DNA of 64,000 bases, from NCBI RefSeq assembly GCF_009830105.1, contig NZ_WURB01000003.1:62001-126000 (forward strand). The letters are read 5' to 3'. Source of the stretch: Microvirga makkahensis. Its GTDB lineage: Bacteria; Pseudomonadota; Alphaproteobacteria; Rhizobiales; Beijerinckiaceae. The notes below the pieces were generated by a model. The model was not told the origin of the DNA, did no database searches, and saw nothing but the letters and a program-made list of their open reading frames with translations. The translations under genes and the position numbers were made by a program. Of the stretch, positions 9,988-18,533 are shown piece by piece (the stretch's first letter is position 1; each line of letters starts with the position of its first letter).

Positions 9988-10689
9988 ATGAACAAGATCG
10001 AAAAAATTACTGCGGCAACCTCGGTATACGAGAGGCTTCGCCAGGACATCCTCAATGGCGGATTACGGCCAGGGCAGAAACTCCTGATCGATTTCGTTTC
10101 AGAGCGCTACGGGGCTGGCCTCAACCCTGTTCGCGAAGCTCTCAACCGCCTCTCCTCGGAAGGCCTTGTCGAGCGAAAAGATCAGCGTGGCTTCTTCGTG
10201 CCGCCAGTCAGCATCGAGGGTTGGCGCGAATTGGTGAAGACCCGGTGCTGGCTGGAGGGGAAGGCGCTTGAGGAGTCGATCAAGAACGGTGATCAGGTCT
10301 GGGAGGAACGCATCGTCGTGGCGTTCCATCACCTCTCACGCACGCCCTGGAAGTTGTCCGAGGAGGATACAAGCACCAACCCTGCCTGGGAGGAGCGGCA
10401 TCGGACCTTCCATCTCGCCCTCATTGCAGCGTGCGGCTCCTCGATCATGGTCGACATCTGCAAGGACCTGATGGATCAGGCGCAGAGATATCGCTTCATC
10501 TCCGTGGCCTCTTCGAAGCGCTACCGGAATACCCTGGAGGAGCACCGTGGGCTCATGGAGGCCGCGCTTGACCGCAAGACGGATTTTGCCGTCGAGCAGC
10601 TCATCGAGCACTATCAGACGACACTCAGGCACATCGAAGATCAGATTCAGCCCTCTCCAAAGATCAGGCTCGACCCGCCGCTAGACTGA
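9988..10689 (+). CDS. GntR-family regulator, FCD (FadR) subfamily
   Basis: A 233-residue DNA-binding regulator. The N-terminal winged helix (about 10-75) contains YERLRQDILNGGLRPGQKL and the recognition helix NPVREALNRLSSEGLVE. The C-terminal FCD domain has the metal-binding pattern: Asp/Glu near ERHRTFHLAL, and a His in EEHRGLMEAAL. It lies inside the operon, after the importer and before the catabolic genes, so autoregulation through the 7124-7136 palindrome is plausible. The ligand is probably the imported acid or its product (inference). Confidence 0.93.
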   Translation: MNKIEKITAATSVYERLRQDILNGGLRPGQKLLIDFVSERYGAGLNPVREALNRLSSEGLVERKDQRGFFVPPVSIEGWRELVKTRCWLEGKALEESIKNGDQVWEERIVVAFHHLSRTPWKLSEEDTSTNPAWEERHRTFHLALIAACGSSIMVDICKDLMDQAQRYRFISVASSKRYRNTLEEHRGLMEAALDRKTDFAVEQLIEHYQTTLRHIEDQIQPSPKIRLDPPLD

Positions 10690-10773
10690 CAGGGCGGAAA
10701 GCCATTCGGGCCGCTCATCCCATCCAACCCGAAACATCTCAGTTTCCTTCAATCACAGGAGCAAGGAAATCTC

Positions 10774-11628
10774 ATGAAGCTGCTGCGCTACGGCCCTCAC
10801 GGGCAAGAAAAACCCGGCCTCCTCGCACAGGATGGCAGCATCCGCGATCTCTCTGGCATCGTTCCGGATATTGCCGGTGACGTGCTTTCATCCGCAGGGC
10901 TCGAGCGGCTGCGCAGCATTGATCCCGCCACGCTGCCGCGAGTCGATGGCAATCCGCGCATCGGTCCCTGTGTAGGTCAGGTCGGCAAGTTCATCTGCAT
11001 TGGCCTCAACTATTCCGATCACGCGGCCGAGTCTGGCATGGCCGTGCCGCCCGAGCCCATCATCTTCATGAAGGCGACCAGCGCAATCTGCGGTCCAAAT
11101 GACGGCATCGAGCTTCCGCGTGGGTCGGAGAAGACCGACTGGGAGGTCGAACTTGGCATCGTGATCGGCAAGGCCGCCAAGTACGTGGACGAGGCGCAGG
11201 CGCTCGATCATGTTGCGGGCTACTGCGTCGTCAACGACGTTTCCGAGCGTTCCTTCCAGATCGAGCGTTCAGGACAGTGGACCAAGGGTAAGAGCGCCGA
11301 CACCTTCGGCCCGGTCGGCCCCTGGCTCGTGACGCGGGATGAGATCCCCAATCCACAGAACCTGGGCATGTGGCTGGAGGTGGATGAAAAGCGCTATCAG
11401 AACGGCAGCACCGAGACCATGGTCTATGGCGTTGCGTTCCTGGTGAGCTATCTCAGCCAGTTCATGAGCCTTCAGCCGGGCGACGTGATCGCGACCGGCA
11501 CTCCTCCTGGCGTCGGCATGGGCATGAAGCCGCCGGTCTATTTGCGTCCCGGCAACCGTGTCCGGCTGGGCATCGAGGGCCTTGGCCAGCAGGAGCAACT
11601 CGTCAGGAGCTGGAAAGAGCAACGCTAG
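10774..11628 (+). CDS. FAH-family hydrolase (diketo-acid hydrolase type)
   Basis: A 284-residue two-part FAH protein of the ureidoglycolate lyase-like / 2,4-diketo-3-deoxy-L-fuconate hydrolase group. After a short N-terminal domain come FICIGLNYSDHAAESG, FMKATSAICGPND, the metal ligands in TDWEVELGIVIG, and GDVIATGTPPGVGMG. It should cleave or hydrate a 2,4-dioxo acid in the cytoplasm with a divalent metal. ATG 10774 follows AGGAGCAAGG. It is the second FAH enzyme of the locus and larger than the one at 6148, so the two probably act on successive or related intermediates (inference). Confidence 0.9.
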   Translation: MKLLRYGPHGQEKPGLLAQDGSIRDLSGIVPDIAGDVLSSAGLERLRSIDPATLPRVDGNPRIGPCVGQVGKFICIGLNYSDHAAESGMAVPPEPIIFMKATSAICGPNDGIELPRGSEKTDWEVELGIVIGKAAKYVDEAQALDHVAGYCVVNDVSERSFQIERSGQWTKGKSADTFGPVGPWLVTRDEIPNPQNLGMWLEVDEKRYQNGSTETMVYGVAFLVSYLSQFMSLQPGDVIATGTPPGVGMGMKPPVYLRPGNRVRLGIEGLGQQEQLVRSWKEQR

Positions 11629-11650
11629 CTTATTCGACACAGCACATGGA

Positions 11651-11680
11651 GGGGCGGCATTGCTCAGCCCTGCCGCCCCT
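11651..11680 (+). terminator. Hairpin between the FAH and dehydrogenase genes
   Basis: GGGGCGGCA (11651-11659) pairs perfectly with TGCCGCCCC (11671-11679), a 9-bp stem with an 11-base loop, 23 bases after the FAH stop. Only TT follows, so it may attenuate rather than end transcription before the dehydrogenase gene. Confidence 0.5.
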
Positions 11681-11728
11681 TCGCCATGAGGTCAATATCA
11701 GGAGCATGGGAAGGACCGGGAGACGACA

Positions 11729-12646
11729 ATGAGGATTGGCATCATCGGATTGGGCCGTATGGGCGCTGCCCTGGCAATGCGCCTTCAGGGTTGCGGACAC
11801 GATCTCGTGGTTTGGAACCGCACTCCCGGCAAAGCGAAGACGCTTGTCGAGGCTGGTGCGGTTCTCGGTGAATCGCCGGCTGCGGTCGTCGAACAATCCG
11901 AGGCGATCATTTCCTGCGTTCTGGATTCGAACGCCTTGGAAGCGGTCTTCGGCGGAAAGCATGGTATTCTGACCACCGACGTGGAGGGCAAGCTGTTTAT
12001 CGAGATGAGCACCGTACGGCCCAGGACCCAGCGTGCTCTGGCCGAACGGATCGCATCGAAGGGAGGAGTTTATGTGGAATGCCCGGTGAGCGGTTCCACC
12101 GGGCCCGCCCGTGAAGGGCGGCTGATCGGTCTTGTGGGTGGAGCACCGGACGATGTGGCTCGGGCGCGTCCAGTCCTCGATCAGTTGTGCCGTCGCGTGG
12201 AGCATGCCGGGCCCGTTGGGGCAGGCGCAAGCCTGAAGCTGGCCGTTAACCTGCCGTTGGTGGTCTATTACCAGGCGCTTGGCGAGTCCTATTCGCTTTG
12301 CCGCCATCTCGGAATCGAGCCGGAGCGGATCGTGGACCTGTTTTCGGATACGTCCGGTGGTGCCAATATCTTGAAGGCGCGGGGCCCCATGGTTGCCAAA
12401 GGGATGCGCGGCGAGGATCCTCAGCCTGTGACCTTCGATGTCGACTCGTTCCGAAAGGATCTTCGAAACATGATCGCGGAGGGACTGGAGCTTGGATTTT
12501 CGCTTCCCGTCGCCGAACGGGTTCTCTCGGTGTATGATGAGGCCAGCCGTCAGGGTTGGGGGGAGCGGGATGGAACGAGCCTTGCCGGCTACTGGCCGAG
12601 CCGTGCGGCAGACGGAGCTTCGGAGAATGGAACGACAGGCGGTTGA
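11729..12646 (+). CDS. NAD(P)-dependent beta-hydroxyacid dehydrogenase
   Basis: A 305-residue member of the 3-hydroxyisobutyrate/tartronate-semialdehyde/6-phosphogluconate dehydrogenase family. The N-terminal Rossmann fold has IGLGRMGAALAMRL and binds NRT at the end of beta-2, which favours NADP. The substrate motif is VECPVSGSTGPAREG, and the catalytic Lys lies in GAGASLKLAVNL. ATG 11729 is preceded by GGGAG. It probably ends the transporter-FAH operon and would interconvert a short hydroxy acid and its semialdehyde. The exact substrate cannot be told. Confidence 0.9.
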   Translation: MRIGIIGLGRMGAALAMRLQGCGHDLVVWNRTPGKAKTLVEAGAVLGESPAAVVEQSEAIISCVLDSNALEAVFGGKHGILTTDVEGKLFIEMSTVRPRTQRALAERIASKGGVYVECPVSGSTGPAREGRLIGLVGGAPDDVARARPVLDQLCRRVEHAGPVGAGASLKLAVNLPLVVYYQALGESYSLCRHLGIEPERIVDLFSDTSGGANILKARGPMVAKGMRGEDPQPVTFDVDSFRKDLRNMIAEGLELGFSLPVAERVLSVYDEASRQGWGERDGTSLAGYWPSRAADGASENGTTGG

Positions 12647-13121
12647 CCAGCCTGGTACTGATCACTGGACATTCAGCGGGTCGACATTTGGGTAGACCGA
12701 TTGAACGTCAGCAGTTGGCATACGTGAGACCCAACCCGGAGGGCCCCGAGCCCGGCCCAAGGCGACGTTCGGACAGGTGCAGTGACCGTCCTGGTCTGAT
12801 CCGGGTCAGGCTTTATGGTACGACAGAACCTGGGCGAGATTGCTCCAACGGCAGCGTTCAACAGGGAGGCAGATGTCGCCATCACTGGGAGGATGCAGCC
12901 CGTCCGATCATTCGGGGGCTGCGGAGGTCACCGTCAACAATGCGCCGACAAAGACGGTCGAAGGCTCCGAATGCTTCATCCATCCCGGATCTGAGCCGGC
13001 CGCCACCTTGCGCATCGACCAAGATGTACCCGAATGCTTCCAGCAGAACGGCCCGGGATGGCAGAATCGTAGCGGTTCCGCGTTGCGGAATGCGGCTGGC
13101 AAGTGGCTAAGGGAGGCTCTC
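12647..13121. other. Intergenic stretch, no gene recognised
   Basis: Several long open frames cross this 475-base stretch, but their translations are rich in Arg/Pro/Ser and resemble no protein I know. One runs in frame into the next gene and would lengthen it by 94 codons; I reject that because the downstream ATG at 13122 has the ribosome site and begins a signal peptide. Confidence 0.5.
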
Positions 13122-13451
13122 ATGAACAGAGGAGCTCCTGTCTTGGCCAAGGCAATATGGGTTGCGGCGATAGCGGTGAACGGCCCAGGCGCAATTGCCC
13201 AAGACGCTAAACCTGTCCATTACACCTGTACGGACGGCACAAGGCTACAGGCCAGGTTCTCTCCCCCGAGTTCCTCCTTGGGAACGGTCAAGCTCGCCAT
13301 TGACGGATCTTCGACCCAGACGATCCTCACGCAAACGATCTCGGCGGATGGGGGCCGCTATACGCAGGGGGACATAACGTTCTGGATTAAAGGGCATGAG
13401 GCAACGTTAACCCGCGCGGGGCAATCGACAATCTGCCGAACCGGGGACTGA
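13122..13451 (+). CDS. MliC-family lysozyme-inhibitor-like protein
   Basis: A 109-residue exported protein. Residues 1-26 form a signal peptide (MNRGAPVLAKAIWVAA..., cut after AIAQ). The rest has the MliC/PliC pattern: YTCTDGTRLQARF, then GGRYTQGDITFWIKGHEATL, and a final Cys in STICRTGD that would pair with the Cys of YTC. MliC proteins bind and inhibit C-type lysozymes in the periplasm or on the envelope. There is no lipobox, so it should be soluble periplasmic. ATG 13122 is chosen for the GGGAGG about 8 bases upstream. No operon partner is evident. Confidence 0.75.
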   Translation: MNRGAPVLAKAIWVAAIAVNGPGAIAQDAKPVHYTCTDGTRLQARFSPPSSSLGTVKLAIDGSSTQTILTQTISADGGRYTQGDITFWIKGHEATLTRAGQSTICRTGD

Positions 13452-13558
13452 GCGAGATGCTCCCATTCGCTGTCCTTTTTCGCGTGCGAGTGCGAGCAAA
13501 CCTTAGTCGCGCCACGCCATTGAACTGCGCGTGACACCCTGGGAACTTTGCACCCGCA

Positions 13559-14617
13559 TCAGCTTGCCCAGACCTGACCTGGTCGCATCGCAGCGAAGCG
13601 CCGGACGGAAATTCCTTGCGCCCTAAGTGCGGTGGCAAGATCTTGAGGTGGCTCGTCAACGCCCTCATCGGTAAGCCTGAAGGTTCCCCAGTGGTAACCT
13701 AAGGCGAACTTCGCCTTGAGAATGCGGAACGCGCGAACCGCTTCTTCAGGGTTCATGTGATTGGGCGCCATGAACCAGCGGGGCTCATAGGCCCCGATAG
13801 GGAGAAGGGCAACGTCGAGGCGGGGATGTCGGGCTGCAATGGCGCGAAAGTGTCGGCCGCCGCCATACCCCGTATCGCCGGCAAAGTAGACGGAATGCCC
13901 CCTGGCGCGCACCACGAAGGATGCCCACAGCGCGTGATTGCGGTCGTTGGTGGCCCGAGCGGACCAGTGATGGGCCGCCTCAACAAGAACCTGGAGCCCT
14001 GGAGCGAGCGCAAAGCGATCACCCCAATCCAGAGCTGTCACCGCAATTTCAGGATGCTGCGCTCGGATGATGGTGTCGTTACCAAGCGGGGCCACAATCC
14101 TCGGCTGATCCCGCTCCCAGAGACGTGCGAGGGTAGGGAGGTCCAGATGATCATAGTGATTATGTGAGATGAGCACCGTATCGATCTGCGGCAAGCTCTC
14201 GAACGGGATGCCGGGCGGATTGTGTCGCCGAGGTCCAGCAAACGGTACAGGACTGGCTCGTTCGGACCAGATCGGATCCGTGAGGATGTTATGGCCGGCA
14301 ATCTGGATCAGGAAGGTTGAATGCCCGACGAAGCTGATGCGCAGATCACGCTTTCCGACCCGTAGTGGAGGCCGATCCTGGAAAGGGCTCGGGTAGACCT
14401 CAGGCCAAGGCACAGAATTCTTGGTGAGCTGCCAGTGCAGGAAGTCAACGAAACTGCGGGAGGGTTCTCCACCAGGGTTGAAGAAGCGGCGCCCGTCGAA
14501 GTGGTCGCTCGGAGGACCTCTGTAATAGAAGCTGCCCGGGGCGGAGTTGGCCCGCGACGCGGCACTCAGGAATGGAAGTGATCCGCTAAGCTGTATAAAC
14601 CCTCTGCGCGACAGCAC
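13559..14617 (-). CDS. Tat-exported metallo-beta-lactamase-fold hydrolase
   Basis: A 352-residue protein of the UlaG/NAPE-PLD-like branch of the MBL superfamily. The start is SRRGFIQLSGSLPFLSAAS, a twin-arginine signal. Metal-binding motifs follow: VGHSTFLIQ, SHNHYDHLDL (HxHxDH), a His in VEAAHHWSAR, the bridging Asp in FAGDTGYGG, and the last His in LGYHWGTF. NAPE-PLD-like relatives act on phospholipid phosphodiester or related bonds. GTG 14617 is chosen because GAGGAG lies 6 bases upstream and begins the signal; the frame continues upstream for 30 codons without support. Substrate unknown. Confidence 0.85.
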   Translation of the reverse strand: MLSRRGFIQLSGSLPFLSAASRANSAPGSFYYRGPPSDHFDGRRFFNPGGEPSRSFVDFLHWQLTKNSVPWPEVYPSPFQDRPPLRVGKRDLRISFVGHSTFLIQIAGHNILTDPIWSERASPVPFAGPRRHNPPGIPFESLPQIDTVLISHNHYDHLDLPTLARLWERDQPRIVAPLGNDTIIRAQHPEIAVTALDWGDRFALAPGLQVLVEAAHHWSARATNDRNHALWASFVVRARGHSVYFAGDTGYGGGRHFRAIAARHPRLDVALLPIGAYEPRWFMAPNHMNPEEAVRAFRILKAKFALGYHWGTFRLTDEGVDEPPQDLATALRAQGISVRRFAAMRPGQVWAS

Positions 14618-14979
14618 GGTTGCTCCTCGATCTGCACGTATTACTGAACAGCACTTAGGGCGACGTTGGAGCTGTCTCAAACTAGTGCCGCAAACAATAC
14701 GGTTCATCGCCGAAGCTCCTGAGCCTCGAATGCCGTCATCAATCTCCGTTCTGATCAGCGTTCCCGCCTACTGGAACGTCTCCTCCTGCCCCTTCTCGGA
14801 ATAAACACCTTGGCCGGCCCATGATGCGGCAAGTGCACTTCGTTTCAGTTGAAATCTGCTACTTTTCAGCTCGAACCGAACCTTACGCAGTTTCGAGACG
14901 TGGATGATGGCCCATTGAGGCAGCCATCCTCACTCGCCTGCAAGGTTGGCGATCTCGATGCTGTCCTCCACCGATGCGT
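14618..14979. other. Intergenic stretch, no gene recognised
   Basis: This gap separates two minus-strand genes. I see no coding frame of recognisable type and no clear hairpin. Confidence 0.5.
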
Positions 14980-16473
14980 TCAGGCTTCCCTGCCAGCCTG
15001 GGCCAGGAGACTGATCTTCAGCTCCCGGAAGGCGCACTGGAAACGCGAGGTTCGCTGTTCTTCGAGCATCGTCTCGAGCTCATGACCGAGCTCACGCAGC
15101 CGGCGATCACCCAGACGCTGTGCCTCGATGAACATCGAATGCTCCTCAGAAGAGGCATGATGGTCGACGGCCTTGTGCAGAGCCCGCAGATACTCGTCAA
15201 AATCGGGGCTGGAGGTCGGGAGCTTCAGTGTCGCGGCCAGCAGGTCGGCGAGTTGCTGGTGCTCCGCGTAAGCCACTGGAACATCCTCGCTTACCGGTCG
15301 GACCGCTGGATAAAAAATCGCATCCTCGACATGCTCATGGATCTCAAGTTCGGACGCAAGGGTCCGCATCAGGTCGCGGCGCTGCGGATCATCCGGCGCC
15401 ATGTCCTCGATCCGCCGGAACATACTTCGCAGCAGTTCGTGATGCTCGAACAGCACCTCATCCGCCTTCCGGCCGAGAGGAGTATCTGCTGTCGTAGATT
15501 GCTCCACCTGGGATGCGTGCTCAATGTCTTCCGGTGTCACCGCCGCCGCGCCGGGTTCCTGCTGCCGCTTGATCTCGATGACGCCATTGCGAACACGCAC
15601 ATCGTACAGCGGCTGCGGACAGGTCGATGGGCCGTCCAGCGGCTGTCCTGTCTCAAGGTCGTAGCGCGAGCCATGCCACGGGCAGACGAGGCCACCTTTC
15701 AGAAGCCACCCTCCATCCAAGGGACCTCCCATATGTGAGCAGCGCGCCCCCATGGCGAAGGTGCGTCCGCGTTGCCGTACGAGGACAACGGGAATATGCG
15801 CTCGCTCCAGCGCATCCCAAACTTCGACCTTCCGCGGCTGCCCCTCCCTGAGCTCAGCGGCAGGCAGAACGGGCGCGAAGCTGCGCGGTTCGACGCTGTG
15901 GTCGGCCTGATCGACACCCTGGCGGCGTCGGTAGACGAGGTGCCCGCCCAGATAGGCGCCGATGAACATCACGCTCCAGGCAGCGGCACTTGCGATACGT
16001 CCTTCTCTGCGGCGTCCGCGCCGGCGGAGGGCAATGGAGGTGAGCTGAAGGCCGAGCGCCGTGCTGTTGACGAGAGCATGGGCGAGGCCTACCCGGCGGG
16101 AACGTCCGTGCGTCTGCTGCCAGTCCATCAGACCTGCGGCGGCGGCCGCAACCGCGCCGGCGGCTCCAGCCTGCACAGCGAGATCGGCAGCTCTATCATA
16201 TTCCCGGCCGTGTTTCGCCCCGAGCGCCCCGAGCGTGTCTAGTCCGAGAGCCAACGTCCAGGTTCCAATCGGGACTGTGACAAGCATCGGGTGCACGGGA
16301 TGCCCGTACCAGGTGCCGTGCAGCGCGTTGCGTATCCTCCTCCCTGGTGTCCCGGCGAGGCGCTGGGGCAGAGCGAGAGCATTGGCGATCTGGAAAGCAG
16401 GGTTGTCGAGCCACTCCGCAGCCTCAATCCGCCCGATTGCGGCACCGGTCATGCTGAAGTGGTTCAATCTCAT
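14980..16473 (-). CDS. DUF2231 membrane - Rieske [2Fe-2S] - hemerythrin fusion protein
   Basis: A 497-residue protein with three modules. Residues about 45-185 are a DUF2231 membrane domain with the GHPVHPM motif and four hydrophobic spans (about 61-85, 98-117, 129-149, 161-180). Residues about 198-303 are a Rieske domain with CSH (C245, H247) and CPWH (C264, H267), the full cluster ligand set. Residues about 335-470 are a hemerythrin HHE domain with FEHHELL, EIHEHVEDAIFYP, AEHQQL and DHHASSEEH carrying the di-iron His and acidic ligands. ATG 16473 follows AGGAGGG. It is likely an inner-membrane redox or O2/NO-responsive protein; partners and direction of electron flow are unknown. Confidence 0.88.
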   Translation of the reverse strand: MRLNHFSMTGAAIGRIEAAEWLDNPAFQIANALALPQRLAGTPGRRIRNALHGTWYGHPVHPMLVTVPIGTWTLALGLDTLGALGAKHGREYDRAADLAVQAGAAGAVAAAAAGLMDWQQTHGRSRRVGLAHALVNSTALGLQLTSIALRRRGRRREGRIASAAAWSVMFIGAYLGGHLVYRRRQGVDQADHSVEPRSFAPVLPAAELREGQPRKVEVWDALERAHIPVVLVRQRGRTFAMGARCSHMGGPLDGGWLLKGGLVCPWHGSRYDLETGQPLDGPSTCPQPLYDVRVRNGVIEIKRQQEPGAAAVTPEDIEHASQVEQSTTADTPLGRKADEVLFEHHELLRSMFRRIEDMAPDDPQRRDLMRTLASELEIHEHVEDAIFYPAVRPVSEDVPVAYAEHQQLADLLAATLKLPTSSPDFDEYLRALHKAVDHHASSEEHSMFIEAQRLGDRRLRELGHELETMLEEQRTSRFQCAFRELKISLLAQAGREA

Positions 16474-17009
16474 CTAGCCCTCCTGGTGCACCTCCGACCG
16501 GCGGGAGGATCCGCCTCCAGCGGCAAGGCCTAGCTGGCATTAAGCAGACAATCGGTTTGAACAGGTTTTGTTCGTTGGGCTCGTCTGGCGCTTTAGGAGG
16601 ATGCTCGTAAGGGCCATCCGCCTGTGGAGGACAACCATGTGGCACCTAACCAACTTTCTACCTCCTGCCGTAAAGATGCCGTTGGACAGGAAATCGCACG
16701 AGGCGGGAGAGGATCAAGTTGCTGCATTCGCGGGTGAGCGGACATCGAAACGACCCGTCCCAAAGAACCGGTTTGCCCCGTTGCGGACATTCTGCACCTG
16801 CTGGATGCCTCGGGTGAGTTGCATGGCGATGTCGGTAAGCTCTCCTCGACCCAATCGGCTCATAGATCCCAAGTTGAGACGCCAAGTAAATCTGGATTGG
16901 ACACCCAAGCGAGGAAGTATGGGAAAGTAATGTCAGATGTTTTGAGGCCTAGGAGCGTCCGGAACGCTCTGCAAGCCATTCGAGAAGAGCCGGGGTAGAG
17001 AATGAGTGA
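16474..17009. other. Intergenic stretch, no gene recognised
   Basis: Over 530 bases between the fusion gene and an uncertain plus-strand gene. A minus-strand frame at about 16750-16908 reads fluently (GRGELTDIAMQLTRGIQQVQ) and might be a decayed gene, but I cannot name a family. Confidence 0.4.
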
Positions 17010-17618
17010 GTGCCGCCGCTAGACGCTTTCGGGCGCTTTGAATATCGCGTTGCTGCTCGATTTGTGCCGTTTGTCGAGCGCTTACTGGACTATGTCACGA
17101 GCGGTCTGGCCATGGCGCGGATCAAGCACCAGGGGCAGATTGCGGTGGCTCCGCTGGGGCTTGGCCCTGAGGCGAGCCGCGACGAATGGCGGAGGGACCT
17201 GGTGATTGGTGCCGGCACGGTGCACATGCTGGCCCAGAACGTATCGCCCAAGTCTGAGACGCTGTACTACAGCCTTGGCGATGACAGCTTGACCCTAGCA
17301 CGGGCGAGTATCCAGGCGAGCAACCGGTGTGAAAACGACGGTTGGGTCAAACGCGTTGGCCCAAACGTGCGCTTCCGAGCCAGGCGGACCGGTGGGGCGG
17401 GCCGGCGCATCCGTGTGCTCGATCCTGCCCGGGTCTCGGCGAACGATCTGACCGGGACAAGTTGTGTCTGTCTTGCTTGGCACTGCAAGCATCCTTTCGC
17501 GCCGCGGTATGAACTTGCGACGGGAAGGTCCGAGTTTGATCCTGAGCCGACATACTGCGATATCCAACCGGGAGCATTTCAGTTTACGGCAGTCGCATTG
17601 TTAGGGATGCCGGAATGA
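17010..17618 (+). CDS. Uncertain hypothetical protein (202 aa)
   Basis: An open frame of 202 codons from GTG 17010 with third positions leaning to G/C, as expected for a real gene here. I recognise no domain. The first 80 residues look folded, while the middle is Arg/Gly-rich. A Cys/His-rich stretch CVCLAWHCKHPF occurs near residue 152. The ribosome site is poor. It may be a genuine orphan or a worn-down gene. The next gene is convergent, 27 bases away. Confidence 0.35.
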   Translation: MPPLDAFGRFEYRVAARFVPFVERLLDYVTSGLAMARIKHQGQIAVAPLGLGPEASRDEWRRDLVIGAGTVHMLAQNVSPKSETLYYSLGDDSLTLARASIQASNRCENDGWVKRVGPNVRFRARRTGGAGRRIRVLDPARVSANDLTGTSCVCLAWHCKHPFAPRYELATGRSEFDPEPTYCDIQPGAFQFTAVALLGMPE

Positions 17619-17645
17619 CTTGCGATTGCGAGGAGCAGGAGCGGT

Positions 17646-18344
17646 TCATGCCCTAATGTATCCGGGAAACTTAGCCTTAATCTCGTCCACATGAGACAAT
17701 GTCCCGGAGAGATGCTCCCGCAATTGCTGTTGCGCCTCGTCAGGTTTGCCGTCAGCGATGGCCTGCACGATCAGCCTGTGATGATGCACAATGTTTTGAG
17801 CCTTGCCCGGAGTAGGGAGATGCAGCCGGCGTAGGCGATCGATATGCCCGCTACGGCTGCGCACGAGCGTCCATAGATCGTGCATCCTGGCCGCTTCGTA
17901 GAGATGCTGGTGGAAGGCGTGATCGGCCATCGTAAAGGCCTCGAAATCTTCGGCTTCCATCAGAGCCTGCTGCTGGGCCAGGAAGCCATGGAGTCTCGCG
18001 ACCAATCTTCGATCGGGCGTGAGCGCCAGAGTCCGCACGATCTCGAGCTCAAGAGAACGGCGAAGGAAATGCGCCTGATGGGCAAGGGGCAGATCAATCG
18101 GACTGACCACTGTGGCATGCTGTGGGAAGATCTCCACCAAGCCTTCCTCCTGGAGCTTCAGGAGGGCATCCCGGATCGGAGTTGAGCTGAGGCCGAATTC
18201 CTTCTGGAGGGCAAGGCGGTTCAGCACCGTTCCTGGAGCCAGCGCGAGAGAGAGGATGGATTCGCGCAAATGCTCGAAAACCTGCGGCGCTGCGTGGCGC
18301 GACCTATCCCGGGGGCGTAACGAGGTCACCGTTAGGTTATCCAT
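17646..18344 (-). CDS. GntR-family regulator, FCD subfamily (TTT/aldonate locus)
   Basis: A 232-residue repressor-type regulator. The winged helix spans about residues 18-85 (VFEHLRESILSLALAPGTVL, recognition helix STPIRDALLKLQEEGLVE). The FCD ligand domain has DHAFHQHLYEA and HHHRLIVQAI, with metal-binding His residues. It is divergent from the TTT transporter operon at 18534 and almost certainly controls it. A perfect palindrome sits in the promoter spacer between them. The inducer is probably the imported sugar acid or a breakdown product (inference). Confidence 0.92.
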   Translation of the reverse strand: MDNLTVTSLRPRDRSRHAAPQVFEHLRESILSLALAPGTVLNRLALQKEFGLSSTPIRDALLKLQEEGLVEIFPQHATVVSPIDLPLAHQAHFLRRSLELEIVRTLALTPDRRLVARLHGFLAQQQALMEAEDFEAFTMADHAFHQHLYEAARMHDLWTLVRSRSGHIDRLRRLHLPTPGKAQNIVHHHRLIVQAIADGKPDEAQQQLREHLSGTLSHVDEIKAKFPGYIRA

Positions 18345-18419
18345 CTCCCTGTCCTTTCTCGGATTTCAGCCCGATCGATCAAAGTGTCATTACATCAGAA
18401 AGTTGCATCAGAATACAAG

Positions 18420-18448
18420 TTGACAGACTAATGCATTAGCGTTTTAGT
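18420..18448 (+). promoter_or_regulatory. TTT operon promoter with a perfect 12-base palindrome
   Basis: TTGACA at 18420-18425, a 17-base spacer, then TTTAGT at 18443-18448. CTAATGCATTAG, a perfect 12-base palindrome, occupies 18428-18439 inside the spacer. This is a strong operator candidate for the divergent GntR gene at 17646: a protein bound here would block RNA polymerase. Confidence 0.5.
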
Positions 18449-18533
18449 TTCCAACGGTCCTGCTGGGACTCCCAGCCGCAAGCCCGCCAGAGACGGGTGA
18501 TCGCCAAACAACCCAAATCAAAGGAGGAAGCGC

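Noticed and set aside
12556..13110. Long plus-strand frame between the dehydrogenase and MliC-like genes
   Set aside because: Composition is Arg/Pro/Ser-rich with no ribosome site and no family match.
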